A stretch of 64,000 bases of DNA, from positions 1 through 64,000 of the forward strand of contig NZ_JAAKXW010000005.1 in the NCBI RefSeq assembly GCF_011752045.1. Reading direction: 5' to 3'. Position 1 is the first letter of the stretch. Each line of letters opens with the position of its first letter. This DNA comes from Microbacterium hydrocarbonoxydans (GTDB lineage Bacteria > Actinomycetota > Actinomycetes > Actinomycetales > Microbacteriaceae). Position numbers and translations under genes: made by a program. The notes below the pieces were generated by a model. It was not told the DNA's origin. It searched no databases and worked only from the letters and a program-made list of their open reading frames with translations. Below are positions 42,777 to 51,368 of the stretch, in pieces.

Positions 42777-43787
42777 TCACACCTTCAGGAGTCGGGCGTC
42801 GGACGGGTCGGAGGTCTTCTCGGAGAGGACGAGGAGCACGGATGCCGGTTCGCGCGGGTCGACCTGCGCGAGCGCCCGCAGCAGTGCGGCGCCGTCGACG
42901 CCGGCCTCGCGCAGGGCGGCGATCTCGGCGGGATTCAGGTCGACGGGCGTCGGGCCGTTGCCCATGTCGGTGCCGTACAGCACGGTCCCGCCGGCGGCGT
43001 GGAAGCGGCGGACGTTGTCGATCGCGATGGCCCGCGCGGCGTCGTCATGGATGGCCAACGTGGAGATCCAGGCGACGGATGCCGCCTGCACGGCGATCTC
43101 GTCGTCGTCGAGTCGCTCGGAGAAGGGAGCGTGCGCGAGGGCGGCGACGCCCAGGCGCGCGACGCGCTGCGCCTCGCCCGGCCCCTCGGCGTGCGCGACC
43201 ACGGGGAGGCGACGTGCGGCGGCGAGGTCGACGATCGTGCGGATCGTGTCGTCGTCGAACACGGGCCCCGCGGTGCTGTTGCTGGCGAGCTTGATGCGGG
43301 TGGCTCCGGCATCCGTCATCTCGGTCACGGCCGCGGCGGCATCCGCTCGTGTCGCGATCTCGCGGAAGGAGCCCTCCGGCGCCCACTCCCGGTCGGACGG
43401 GTACCCGCCGACCGGCGTGAGGAACGCCCCGGCGTACTCGATGCGCACGATCCGCTCGGAATGCGAGGTCGAAATCGCATCCCCCGGCGCGTTCTCCCGT
43501 GCGTTTTCGACCTCGCCGGGTGCGCCGGATGCGCCCGCAAGCGTGCGGATGACGTCGAGGTTCGCTCCGAGGTCCAACACGCGGCCGAGCCGGGAGCCGG
43601 CGAGCAGCGCGTGCTCCACGAGCTGGAGGTGCACGTGGTGGTCGGCGAAGCCTCCGACGATCACACCGTCCAAGCGGGGGAGGTCCGGCGCCGGGGACTC
43701 GTCGCGCAGCAGTATCCGTCCGTCGTCGCCGACGGCGAGGACGCCATCGCGCCATCCCTCGCCGTCGAAGAAGGCCGCGGCCTGCAT
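42777..43787 (-). CDS. Metal-dependent amidohydrolase of the kynurenine operon
   Basis: This 336-residue protein starts at the ATG at 43787, one base overlapping the kynA stop (TGATG). The barrel has HHVHLQL (metal-binding HxH) near residue 48, HAEGPGEAQRV, WISTLAIHDDAARAIA, and YGTDMGNGPTPVDL (metal-binding Asp). No kynB-type formamidase is present in the window. This enzyme occupies the position in the operon of the N-formylkynurenine deformylase, the missing step between kynA and kynU. That role is inferred from context only. Another amidase function is possible. Confidence 0.78.
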   Translation of the reverse strand: MQAAAFFDGEGWRDGVLAVGDDGRILLRDESPAPDLPRLDGVIVGGFADHHVHLQLVEHALLAGSRLGRVLDLGANLDVIRTLAGASGAPGEVENARENAPGDAISTSHSERIVRIEYAGAFLTPVGGYPSDREWAPEGSFREIATRADAAAAVTEMTDAGATRIKLASNSTAGPVFDDDTIRTIVDLAAARRLPVVAHAEGPGEAQRVARLGVAALAHAPFSERLDDDEIAVQAASVAWISTLAIHDDAARAIAIDNVRRFHAAGGTVLYGTDMGNGPTPVDLNPAEIAALREAGVDGAALLRALAQVDPREPASVLLVLSEKTSDPSDARLLKV

Positions 43788-44638
43788 CACGCGCCGATCT
43801 CGGTGCGCACCGTGTACAGCTCGGGGAAGAAGGTGAGGTCGAGGGCGCGCTGCAGGAAGCCGACGCCGCTGGAGCCGCCGGTGCCGACCTTCATGCCGAT
43901 GGTGCGGGCGACCGTCTTGAGGTGCCGGAAGCGCCAGAACTGGAAGTTGTCTTCGAGGTCCACGAGGTCCTCGCAGGCCTCGTAGAGGTCCCAGTGCCGC
44001 TGCGGGTCCTGGTAGATCTCGCGAATCGCCGGCACCAGTTCCGGGGTCTCCCGGTACGGCTGCCGGACGTCCCGCTCGAGGATCTCGGCGGGGACCGGGA
44101 GGCCGCGGCGCGAGGCGTAGCGGAGGAACTCGTCGTAGAGGGTCGGCTTCTCCCACTCGGCCGTGAGCAGGGCGAGGTTCGCCGGGTGGTCGCGGAAGAC
44201 GCCGAGCATCTTCTCGTTCTTGTTGCCGAGCGCGAACTCGACGGCGCGGTACTGCACGGACTGGAAGCCGGACGAATTGCCGAGCGCGCCGCGGAACTGC
44301 GCGTACTCGGTGGGGGTGAGGGTCGCCAGGATCGCCCACTGCTGGGTCATCACGTCCTGGATCCTCTTGACGCGCGCGACGCGCTTCAGCGCCTCGCGGA
44401 GGTCGTCGCTGGCGAGCAGCTCGCGCGCGGAGGAGAGCTCGTGCAGCAGCTGCTTGAGCCAGAGCTCGGTGGTCTGGTGCTGGATGATGAACAGCATCTC
44501 GTCGTGGTGCTCGGGGACGCTGACCGGATGCTGCGCGGTGAGCAGCTGATCGAGAGCGAGGTACGAGCCGTACGTCATCCGCCCCGCGAGGTCGGTGACG
44601 ATGCCTGCTTCGAGGGCGCGCTCATTCTCGGTGCTCAT
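43787..44638 (-). CDS. kynA: Tryptophan 2,3-dioxygenase
   Basis: This 283-residue haem dioxygenase starts at the ATG at 44638. It has MTYGSYLALDQLLTAQHP, HDEMLFIIQHQTTELWLKQL (distal pocket His and helix), GNSSGFQSVQYRAVEFALGN, and WRFRHLKTVARTIGMKVGTG (proximal His and substrate loop), all typical of bacterial TDO. It converts L-tryptophan to N-formylkynurenine and is the first gene of the operon. The likely promoter leaves no untranslated leader, see 44645-44674. Confidence 0.93.
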   Translation of the reverse strand: MSTENERALEAGIVTDLAGRMTYGSYLALDQLLTAQHPVSVPEHHDEMLFIIQHQTTELWLKQLLHELSSARELLASDDLREALKRVARVKRIQDVMTQQWAILATLTPTEYAQFRGALGNSSGFQSVQYRAVEFALGNKNEKMLGVFRDHPANLALLTAEWEKPTLYDEFLRYASRRGLPVPAEILERDVRQPYRETPELVPAIREIYQDPQRHWDLYEACEDLVDLEDNFQFWRFRHLKTVARTIGMKVGTGGSSGVGFLQRALDLTFFPELYTVRTEIGA

Positions 44639-44644
44639 GGCCAG

Positions 44645-44674
44645 AACATATCACTATCATGCCGGGCGTCACAA
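44645..44674 (-). promoter_or_regulatory. Candidate promoter of the kyn operon, leaderless
   Basis: On the minus strand TTGTGA (44669-44674) and TATGTT (44645-44650) are 18 bases apart, resembling -35 and -10 boxes. The ATG of kynA is at 44638, about 7 bases beyond the -10. Transcription would then start at or near the A of ATG, and no Shine-Dalgarno is present. Leaderless mRNA is common in actinobacteria. Confidence 0.45.
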
Positions 44675-44693
44675 TAATGAAATGTTTGCATCT

Positions 44694-44775
44694 GCCGAGA
44701 CCCCCGGTGATCGCCGAGACCCCCGCGTATCGACGTGGATACGCGGGGGTCTCGGCGACAGTCGGGGGTCTCGGC
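44694..44775. repeat. Symmetrical four-copy GCCGAGACCCCC element with 21-bp hairpin
   Basis: GCCGAGACCCCCG occurs twice in direct order (44694-44706, 44713-44725) and twice inverted (44744-44756, 44763-44775). The inner pair extends to perfect 21-base arms, 44711-44731 and 44738-44758, with a 6-base loop. It lies between the amidase stop (44788) and the kynA promoter. It may end amidase transcription before the kyn operon, but its symmetry also fits a dispersed repeat. Confidence 0.8.
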
Positions 44776-44787
44776 GACCCGGTGGGC

Positions 44788-46497
44788 TCAGAGGCGCGGG
44801 GTGCGCGGCGGCGGCGTGCGGCGGCTGCCGGGCTCGCCGGTCGCCTCGAACGCGGCGGCGAGGGAGAGCAGACGCGTGTCGTCGTAGGCGCGTCCGGCGA
44901 AGGTGAGCCCGATCGGCATCCCGATGTCGCTCATCAGGCCCATCGGCACGGTCACCGTCGGCACGCCGAGGTGGCGCACGATGAGGTTGCCGTTCGCGAT
45001 CCAGGTGCCGTTGCGCCAGCCGAGATCGGCGGAGGCCTCGTTCACGTCCATGTCGGCTGGACCCACGTCGGCGACAGCCGGGAAGACCACGGCGTCCAGC
45101 TCCAGGCCGTCCATCCACTCCTCGAGGTCGAGGCGGCGGGTCTCCTCGAGCCCCCGCAGCCCCGACTCCAGCTCCGGCATGTCGAGGAAGCCGACGCCGG
45201 GGTTGTCGCGCACCCAGCCGGGGTACTCGGCGATGTCGTCGTCGAAGCCCGTGTAGCGGTCGGGCAGCGCGCCCTCCGGATGTGGGAAGATCGTGGCGCC
45301 GTCGACATCGGCGAGCGTGTGCAGCGCCGGGTCGCCGTTCGCCTGGAGGAAGTCCTCCCAGCCCCACGCCGACAGATCGACGATCTCGCGCTTCAGGTAC
45401 TCGGGAGTGACGAGCCCGCGGGTGGCGACGGTGGGTGCACCGGGGCGGTCGCCCTCGTAGTTCGAGACGACGGGGAAGTCGACCTCGACGACGGTCGCAC
45501 CGGCGGCCTCGAGGTCGCGGCGTGCGGCCTCCCAGCGCTCGATGACGGATGCCCTGGTCTCGATGCGCTGCCCGGTCGGTCCGCCGATGCCCGGCTTCTC
45601 GGCCGTGCCGGCATCCGGGTCGGCGTTGATGTACATGCGGGGGATGCCGATGCGGGCGCCGGCCAGCGACGCCGACGCGGCCAGCGCCGGGTACGAATCC
45701 GGCCGGATGGCGGATGCTGCGGGCAGCTCGACCCACGGCTGGGAGCGCCAGAAGTCGCCGCGGGTCTCCGCGTCGTCGGCGACGATCACGTCGAGCACCT
45801 CGAGGAGGTCGGCCATGCTGCGGGTGTGCGGAACCACGACGTCCATGGTCGGCACGAGCGGCCAGTTCCCGCGCGTCGAGATCACGCCGCGAGAGGGCGT
45901 GTAGGCGCAGAGCGCGTTGTTGGTCGCAGGTCCCCGTCCGCTGGACCAGGTCTCCTCGCCCATGCCGAACGCGCCGAAGCTCGCTGCGGTCGCGGTGCCG
46001 GAGCCGTTCGACGACCCGGAGGCGAAGGGGGCGGTGAGGAAGCCGGCGTTGTACGGGCTCTCCGCGCGGCCGTAGACGCCGCGCTGCATGCCGCCGTTCG
46101 CCATCGGCGGCATGTTCGTCAGGCCGAGGCAGATCGCTCCGCCGGCTCGCAGCCGCTCGATCGCGAACGCGTCGCGCTGGGCGACGAGATCCTTGAAGGC
46201 CGGGCTGCCGGACGCCGCGGTCAGCCCCTTGACGAGGTAGCTGTCCTTCGCCGTGTACGGGATGCCGTCGAGCGGGCCGAGCGTGGCGCCCGCCGCCCGG
46301 CGGGCGTCGGAGGCTGCGGCCTCCTCGAGCGCCGCCGGATTCGGCACGACCACGGCGTTCAGTGCCGTCTCGGTGCCGGGGGCGTCGTAGGCGGCGATCC
46401 GGGCCTGATAGGCCTCGACCAGCTCGACCGACGTGGTCGCGCCGGACTCGAGCGCCCGGCGCAGGTCGGCGATGGATGCTTCGTAGACGTCGAACAT
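44788..46497 (-). CDS. Amidase (amidase-signature family)
   Basis: This 569-residue enzyme starts at the ATG at 46497. It has the Ser-cisSer-Lys core: PLDGIPYTAKDSYLVKG (Lys), and ASGSSNGSGTATAASFGAFG in place of the usual GGSSGG region, with the second Ser and the nucleophile. Such enzymes hydrolyse amides to acid plus ammonia. The substrate is unknown. The agmatine deiminase-family gene lies 52 bases upstream in the same direction, so the two may work in one nitrogen-scavenging route. Confidence 0.87.
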   Translation of the reverse strand: MFDVYEASIADLRRALESGATTSVELVEAYQARIAAYDAPGTETALNAVVVPNPAALEEAAASDARRAAGATLGPLDGIPYTAKDSYLVKGLTAASGSPAFKDLVAQRDAFAIERLRAGGAICLGLTNMPPMANGGMQRGVYGRAESPYNAGFLTAPFASGSSNGSGTATAASFGAFGMGEETWSSGRGPATNNALCAYTPSRGVISTRGNWPLVPTMDVVVPHTRSMADLLEVLDVIVADDAETRGDFWRSQPWVELPAASAIRPDSYPALAASASLAGARIGIPRMYINADPDAGTAEKPGIGGPTGQRIETRASVIERWEAARRDLEAAGATVVEVDFPVVSNYEGDRPGAPTVATRGLVTPEYLKREIVDLSAWGWEDFLQANGDPALHTLADVDGATIFPHPEGALPDRYTGFDDDIAEYPGWVRDNPGVGFLDMPELESGLRGLEETRRLDLEEWMDGLELDAVVFPAVADVGPADMDVNEASADLGWRNGTWIANGNLIVRHLGVPTVTVPMGLMSDIGMPIGLTFAGRAYDDTRLLSLAAAFEATGEPGSRRTPPPRTPRL

Positions 46498-46518
46498 CGG
46501 TGGGTCCTTCGTTGGGGG

Positions 46519-46537
46519 CCCTGCGGCAAGCTCAGGG
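46519..46537. repeat. CCCTGCGGCAAGCTCAGGG intergenic repeat
   Basis: A 19-base imperfect palindrome with CCCTG and CAGGG ends lies between the amidase and deiminase genes. It resembles the dispersed CCCTGAGCTTGTCGAAGGG motif seen between genes in many high-GC genomes. It is a short repeat and not a gene feature. Confidence 0.45.
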
Positions 46538-46549
46538 ACCCGGGTGGGG

Positions 46550-47572
46550 TCAGAGGGTCGGCTGCTGCTGGGTGATGCAGTGGATGCCGCCGCCGCGGTC
46601 GAACAGGGGGCGGGCGTCGACCGTCACGACCTGACGGCCGGGATAGGCGTCGGCCAGGATGGTGCGGGCCGCGGCATCCGCCTGCTCGTCCCCGAAGCCG
46701 CAGGCGACGACGCCGTCGTTCGTGACGAGGTGGTTGACGTAGCTCCAGTCGACGGGCCCCTCCTCGTCGGTGAGGGTCGAGGGCGCGGGCAGGCCGATGA
46801 TCTCGAAGGAGCGGCCGGCGGCATCCGTCTGCTGCTCGAGATGGGCGCGCAGCTCGCGGCTGACCTCGAAGTCGGGGTGGTCGGGGTTCTGCTGTTCGTG
46901 CAGGAGGAGGCGGCCGGGTGAGGCGAGGGTGGCGACGATGTCGACGTGGCCGTTCGTGCCGAACTCGTCGTAGTCGCGGGTGAGGCCGCGGGGCAGCCAG
47001 ACGGCCTTCGTCGCGCCGATCGTGCGGAGCATCTCGGCCTCGACGCGCTGGCGGTCGGCGAACGGGTTGCGGCGCGGGTCGAGCTGCACGGTCTCGGTGA
47101 GCAGCACGGTGCCCTCGCCATCGACGTGGATGCCGCCGCCTTCGTTCACCAGGGTCGAGCTGACCAGCTCGGCGCCGGTGGCCTCGGCGATGATGCGGGC
47201 GTGCTGGCCGGCCTTCTGCCACTCTGCCCACGCGGGGGCGCCCCAGCCGTTGAAGATCCAGTCGACGGCGCCGAGGCGGCCGTCGTCGCCGATGACGAAC
47301 GTGGGGCCGGAGTCGCGCATCCAGAACTCGTCGACCGGGGCCTCGAGGATCTCGATGTCGGCGCTGAGCATGCGGCGGGCGCGGGTGAGCTCGCCGGGGT
47401 CGACCAGCATCGTGACCGGCGTGAAGGCAGCGGTGGCGTGCGCGACGGCGGTCCAGGTCGCGTACCCCTCCTCGCGCTCGGCCGCGCCTTCGCCCAGGGT
47501 CTGCCCCTCGGCGGGGAACGCCATCCAGATGCGGTCGTGGCGTGCGGTCTCGGCAGGCATGCGCCAGTTCAT
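46550..47572 (-). CDS. Agmatine deiminase-family enzyme (peptidylarginine deiminase-like)
   Basis: This 340-residue protein starts at the ATG at 47572 with GAGGAGACACC upstream. It has MPAETARHDRIWMAFP, DEFWMRDSGPTFVIGDDG (substrate-binding Asp), NEGGGIHVDGEGTVLLTE, GTNGHVDIVATLASPG, and the catalytic Cys in RGGGIHCITQQ. These match the agmatine deiminase branch, which yields N-carbamoylputrescine and ammonia. True AguA and related guanidino-deiminases cannot be separated from sequence alone. Confidence 0.88.
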   Translation of the reverse strand: MNWRMPAETARHDRIWMAFPAEGQTLGEGAAEREEGYATWTAVAHATAAFTPVTMLVDPGELTRARRMLSADIEILEAPVDEFWMRDSGPTFVIGDDGRLGAVDWIFNGWGAPAWAEWQKAGQHARIIAEATGAELVSSTLVNEGGGIHVDGEGTVLLTETVQLDPRRNPFADRQRVEAEMLRTIGATKAVWLPRGLTRDYDEFGTNGHVDIVATLASPGRLLLHEQQNPDHPDFEVSRELRAHLEQQTDAAGRSFEIIGLPAPSTLTDEEGPVDWSYVNHLVTNDGVVACGFGDEQADAAARTILADAYPGRQVVTVDARPLFDRGGGIHCITQQQPTL

Positions 47573-47614
47573 GGTGTCTCCTCGAATCGGATCATATTCA
47601 TCCGGAAGATGCTA

Positions 47615-47643
47615 TTGAACACTTGATCAACGAGTGCTACGGT
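47615..47643 (+). promoter_or_regulatory. Promoter with TTGATCAA palindrome ahead of TetR gene
   Basis: TTGAAC (47615-47620) and TACGGT (47638-47643) are spaced 17 bases, as in a housekeeping promoter. The 8-bp palindrome TTGATCAA (47623-47630) lies between them. The position fits autorepression by the TetR protein and control of the divergent deiminase gene. Confidence 0.4.
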
Positions 47644-47651
47644 ATCGGGTG

Positions 47652-48260
47652 ATGAACACCACGTCAAGACCCGACCGCCCGAAGCGGATGCCGCCCGAGG
47701 AGCGCGAGCGCGCGATCCTCGAGGGCGCCATCGCGCTGGCCTGCGAGAGCGGGCTGGAGAGCCTCACGGTGCGCGCCGTCGCGGCGCGCGTCGGCGTGAC
47801 CCCCGCGCTCGTCGCGCACTACCGGCCGGTGATGGACTCCTTCGTCGCCGAGGTCTTCAGCGCGATCGTCGCCGCCGAGCGCGAGGAGGTGCTCGGCGCC
47901 TTCGAGCCGGCCGAGGGCCTGCGCCCGAGCCTCCAGCGCCTCATCGAGACGCTGCTGGACACGACCCGTGACGACGTCGCCCTGGTCTGGGTGCAGTCCT
48001 GGTCGCTCGGCGCCCGCAACGAGGCCCTCGGCGCGCGCGTGCGCGAGGAGATGGACCTCTGGCAGCGGGACCTCGAGGAGGTCATCGCCGCCGCGGCATC
48101 CTCCGACTCGGCCGACTCCGTCGATCCCGGATCCGCCGCCTGGCTGCTGCTCGCCATGGTCGACGGCATGAGCGCCCACTCGCTGGTCAAGTGGGCCCCG
48201 CACGATCGAGCGGACCTGGCGCGGCGCACTCTCGCCGCCGTGCTCGACACCACCCCCTAG
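47652..48260 (+). CDS. TetR-family transcriptional regulator
   Basis: This 202-residue protein starts at the ATG at 47652, nine bases beyond the proposed -10. The helix-turn-helix is ERERAILEGAIALACESGLE, then SLTVRAVAARVGVTPALVAHY. A helical ligand domain follows (LALVWVQSWSLGARNEALGA-like). It is divergent from the agmatine deiminase gene and 39 bases before the decarboxylase gene. It most likely controls one or both in response to an amine or its precursor. Confidence 0.87.
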   Translation: MNTTSRPDRPKRMPPEERERAILEGAIALACESGLESLTVRAVAARVGVTPALVAHYRPVMDSFVAEVFSAIVAAEREEVLGAFEPAEGLRPSLQRLIETLLDTTRDDVALVWVQSWSLGARNEALGARVREEMDLWQRDLEEVIAAAASSDSADSVDPGSAAWLLLAMVDGMSAHSLVKWAPHDRADLARRTLAAVLDTTP

Positions 48261-48299
48261 ACACCCCCGAAACGAACCACGAACAGTAAAGGAAAGCCC

Positions 48300-49673
48300 A
48301 TGGATGCAGTGCGCATGCACGCGGCCTCGCCCGAATCGACGTCGATCGTCGACTCCGTGCTCGAGTACTCGCGACGACGGATGCTCGCGAAGGACGTGCC
48401 GCTCGACAAGCCGCAGACGCCGGCCGAGCTGAACCGGCTCGTCGGCCCCACCATCACCGATGCAGGACTCGGCGCCGCCCGCGCGCTGAGCGTGTTCGAG
48501 CACATCCTCGCGCCCGCCTGCCTGACGACGAGCCACCCGCAGTACCTGTCGTTCATCCCCGCGGCGCCGACGATGGCGGCCGTGGCGTTCGACCTCGTCG
48601 TGTCGGCATCCGGCCTGTACGGCGGCAGCTGGCTCGAGGGCTCGGGTGCCGTGCACGCCGAGAACGAGGTGCTCTCCTTCCTCGCCGCCGAGTTCGGCCT
48701 GCCCGAGACCGCCGGCGGCGTCTTCGTGCAGGGCGGCACGATCGGCAACCTCTCGGCGCTCGTCGCCGCGCGCGAGACCGCGAAGTCGCAGCTCCTCGCC
48801 GCGGGCCGCGAGCTGCCGGACCGCTGGAAGATCGTCTGCAGCAAGGAGGCGCACTCCTCGAACAAGTCGGCCGCCAAGGTCATGGACGCCGACGTCGTGC
48901 TGGTGCCCGCCGGGGAGGACGGCGTGCTGCGCGCCGACGCCGTGCGCGAGGCCCTGATCGAGCACGGCGACGCGGTCTGCGCGGTCGTCGCCACCGGCGG
49001 CTCGACGAACTTCGGCATCGTCGACGACATCGCGGGCATCGCCGCGCTGAAGGACGAGTTCGACTTCTGGCTGCACATCGACGGCGCCTATGGCCTGACC
49101 GCGATGCTCGCGCCGGCCACCCGCCCGCTGTTCGACGGCGTCGGCCGCGCCGACTCGGTGATCGTCGACCCGCACAAGTGGCTGTACGCGCCGTTCGACT
49201 GCTGTGCGCTGATCTACCGCGACCCGGAGAACGGCCGCCGCGCGCACACCCAGCACGCCGAATACCTGGACACCCTCACGGACGGCGACGACTTCAGCCC
49301 CTCGGACTACTCGATCCAGCTGACCCGCCGCCCGCGCGGCCTTCCGCTGTGGTTCTCCCTGGCGACCTACGGCATCGACGCCTACCGCGACTCGATCGGC
49401 GCCACGGTCGCCCTGACCAAGCGCATCGCCGAGGAGATCAGCCGCCGGCCCGAGCTGACGCTGGTGCGCGACCCGCAGCTGTCCGTCGTCGTCTTCGAGC
49501 GCAACGGCTGGGACCGCGCGGACTACGACCGCTGGTCCGACGAGCTGCTGGACTCGCAGCGCGCCTTCGTCGTGCCGAGCTCGCACGCCGGCCGCCCGAA
49601 CACGCGGTTCGCGATCCTCAACCCGCTGACCACCTTCGAAGACCTGGTCGGCATCCTCGACACCATGAAGTGA
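48300..49673 (+). CDS. PLP-dependent group II amino-acid decarboxylase
   Basis: This 457-residue protein starts at the ATG at 48300 with AAAGGAAAGCCC upstream. It has HPQYLSFIPAAPTMAAVAFD, GGVFVQGGTIGNLSALVAAR, KIVCSKEAHSSNKSAAKVM, WLHIDGAYG (PLP-contacting Asp and Ala), and Lys293 in DPHKWLYAPFDC. The family includes aromatic amino-acid, glutamate and histidine decarboxylases. The substrate is not determined. With tryptophan breakdown and amine genes nearby, an aromatic amine such as tryptamine is possible. Confidence 0.88.
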   Translation: MDAVRMHAASPESTSIVDSVLEYSRRRMLAKDVPLDKPQTPAELNRLVGPTITDAGLGAARALSVFEHILAPACLTTSHPQYLSFIPAAPTMAAVAFDLVVSASGLYGGSWLEGSGAVHAENEVLSFLAAEFGLPETAGGVFVQGGTIGNLSALVAARETAKSQLLAAGRELPDRWKIVCSKEAHSSNKSAAKVMDADVVLVPAGEDGVLRADAVREALIEHGDAVCAVVATGGSTNFGIVDDIAGIAALKDEFDFWLHIDGAYGLTAMLAPATRPLFDGVGRADSVIVDPHKWLYAPFDCCALIYRDPENGRRAHTQHAEYLDTLTDGDDFSPSDYSIQLTRRPRGLPLWFSLATYGIDAYRDSIGATVALTKRIAEEISRRPELTLVRDPQLSVVVFERNGWDRADYDRWSDELLDSQRAFVVPSSHAGRPNTRFAILNPLTTFEDLVGILDTMK

Positions 49674-49679
49674 CAGGCG

Positions 49680-49708
49680 AACGGCCCCCGGAGCCTCCGG
49701 GGGCCGTT
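49680..49708. terminator. Bidirectional intrinsic terminator
   Basis: AACGGCCCCCGGA (49680-49692) and TCCGGGGGCCGTT (49696-49708) form a perfect 13-bp stem with a 3-base loop. The hairpin is followed by a short T-run and preceded by an A pair, and lies between the stops of two convergent genes. It can terminate both. Confidence 0.9.
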
Positions 49709-49712
49709 TCCG

Positions 49713-50774
49713 TCAGCGCGTGGTGTTCGCGTTCAGGAACTCGATCGTCTTCTCCAGCGCGGTCTGCGCGTCGTCCAGGTCCAGGTGGAACTGGTACTCG
49801 TGCGGGAGCTTCGGCTCGTGGGGCGCGGGCCAGAACACCTTCGTGACGTCCACGCCGAGCTCATCGAGCCGCTGCGCCATCGGGATCGACTGCGTCCAGG
49901 TGAGGCCGTCGCCGTTGCCGCCGGAGATGTACGTCGTGGGGAAGTCCTCGGTCACCCAGTCGATCGTCGACATCGTCGCACCGGTGGAGTCCTCGGCCCA
50001 GGTGCGGGTGCCGGTGTACGCCCACATCGCGGATTTGAATCCCCAGCCGAGCACGCCGTCGAGGGCTGCGAGGGCACCGAGGTCGTAGACGCCGCAGTTG
50101 AGCACGGCGGCGACCAGCTGGTCCGCCTCGATGGCGGGCTCGATGCTCATGATCTCGGCGTACTCGGGGCTGGTGACGATCGTCGCCAGCTGGCTCGCGA
50201 GCTGGCCGCCCGCGGAGTCGCCGGCGATCACGATCTGGCTCGGGTCGACGCCCAGATCCTCGGCGTGCTGATCGATGTAGGCGAGAGCCTCGTTGAGCTG
50301 ATCCACCGCGGTCGGGTACACGCCCTCCGGGCCGATCGTGTAGTTCACGGCGATGGCGGCGTACCCCTCGGAGGCGAGGATCCGCATGTACGGGTCGACG
50401 TTCTCCTTCGAGCCGGAGATCCAGGCGCCGCCGTGGATCCAGACCACCGTCGGGAGCGGCCCGGTGGCGGATGCCGGGGTGACGACGTCCATGGTGGTGT
50501 CGGCGCCGTCCGCGCCGTACGCGACGTCGGTCTTCACCGTGAGCTCGGTGTCGGGGACGTGCCGCTCCATCTCGGCGGCGGTCTCGTCGCCGCCCTTGGT
50601 GAACACGGAGCGGATCACCATCGCCGACGGCCAGGGCGTGATCGAGGCGACGATCGCGACGACGGCGACCACGCCGGCGATGACGCCGACGACGATCCTG
50701 GCGCGATGCCGCCTCTTCGGACGGTGTCGCTCGCCGCGCCTCGTGGTGGTCTCGTCGTGTGGATCCTCGCTCAT
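49713..50774 (-). CDS. Membrane-anchored alpha/beta hydrolase
   Basis: This 353-residue protein starts at the ATG at 50774 with AGGAGGGGGG upstream. A basic head and one helix (ARIVVGVIAGVVAVVAIVAS) anchor it, with the catalytic domain outside. The domain has WIHGGAWISGSKEN (oxyanion HGGxW), GDSAGGQLASQLATI (nucleophile Ser), and ends with FWPAPHEPKLPHEYQFHLD (catalytic His). This is the hormone-sensitive-lipase/carboxylesterase type. It would hydrolyse small esters at the cell surface. Confidence 0.85.
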   Translation of the reverse strand: MSEDPHDETTTRRGERHRPKRRHRARIVVGVIAGVVAVVAIVASITPWPSAMVIRSVFTKGGDETAAEMERHVPDTELTVKTDVAYGADGADTTMDVVTPASATGPLPTVVWIHGGAWISGSKENVDPYMRILASEGYAAIAVNYTIGPEGVYPTAVDQLNEALAYIDQHAEDLGVDPSQIVIAGDSAGGQLASQLATIVTSPEYAEIMSIEPAIEADQLVAAVLNCGVYDLGALAALDGVLGWGFKSAMWAYTGTRTWAEDSTGATMSTIDWVTEDFPTTYISGGNGDGLTWTQSIPMAQRLDELGVDVTKVFWPAPHEPKLPHEYQFHLDLDDAQTALEKTIEFLNANTTR

Positions 50775-50801
50775 GGAGCCCCCCTCCTGCGGATCAGTCT
50801 G

Positions 50802-51368
50802 TCAGCGAACCGTTCGCGCGGCGAGCACCGCCTCCGTGTCGCTGATCGTGATCTGCGGCGGGTACAGCCCCATCACGTGGATGGCCGCCGCGTGGTTCTC
50901 GGCCGTCGAGCCGGCGCAGGCGTCCGCGGCGACGGTCACGTGCGCCCCGGCGTCCGCCGCCGCGAGAGCGGTGGAGAGCACACAGCAGTCCGTGGAGACG
51001 CCGGCCAGCACGACGTGCGCTCCGCGGCCGATGATCTCCTCGATCTCGCGCCCCCACTTGCCGAAGGTCGGCAGATCGAGCGTCGGCAGCGGGCTCAGGC
51101 CCTCGGCATCCGGGACCAGGGCGAACAGCGGGTCGCTCGGGGGCTGATCGGCGAATGGCCAGGCGGCGAAGTAGTCGCCCCAGGAGGTGGTCCGGTCGGC
51201 GGTCGGCATCCAGCGCGTGACGAGCACCCGGTCGCCGAAGGCGTCGGCCAGGGCGCGGATGCGCGGCATCGCCTCGGCGAAGAAGGGGGAGCCCCATGCC
51301 GAGTCCTGGGCCGCGAAGATCGCCTGCGGATCGACGACGATCAGCCAGTCGGCTCCGGGGCCGCTCAT
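50802..51368 (-). CDS. Isochorismatase-like cysteine hydrolase
   Basis: This 188-residue protein starts at the ATG at 51368 with GGAGGAGGG upstream, overlapping the permease stop by four bases. It has DWLIVVDPQAIFAAQDSAWG (N-terminal Asp), PTFGKWGREIEE (Lys), and VLAGVSTDCCVLSTALAAADAG (catalytic Cys after the cis-peptide). Members include nicotinamidases and ureidoglycine- or biuret-type amidohydrolases. Coupling to an NCS1 permease suggests it hydrolyses an imported nitrogen compound. Confidence 0.86.
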   Translation of the reverse strand: MSGPGADWLIVVDPQAIFAAQDSAWGSPFFAEAMPRIRALADAFGDRVLVTRWMPTADRTTSWGDYFAAWPFADQPPSDPLFALVPDAEGLSPLPTLDLPTFGKWGREIEEIIGRGAHVVLAGVSTDCCVLSTALAAADAGAHVTVAADACAGSTAENHAAAIHVMGLYPPQITISDTEAVLAARTVR

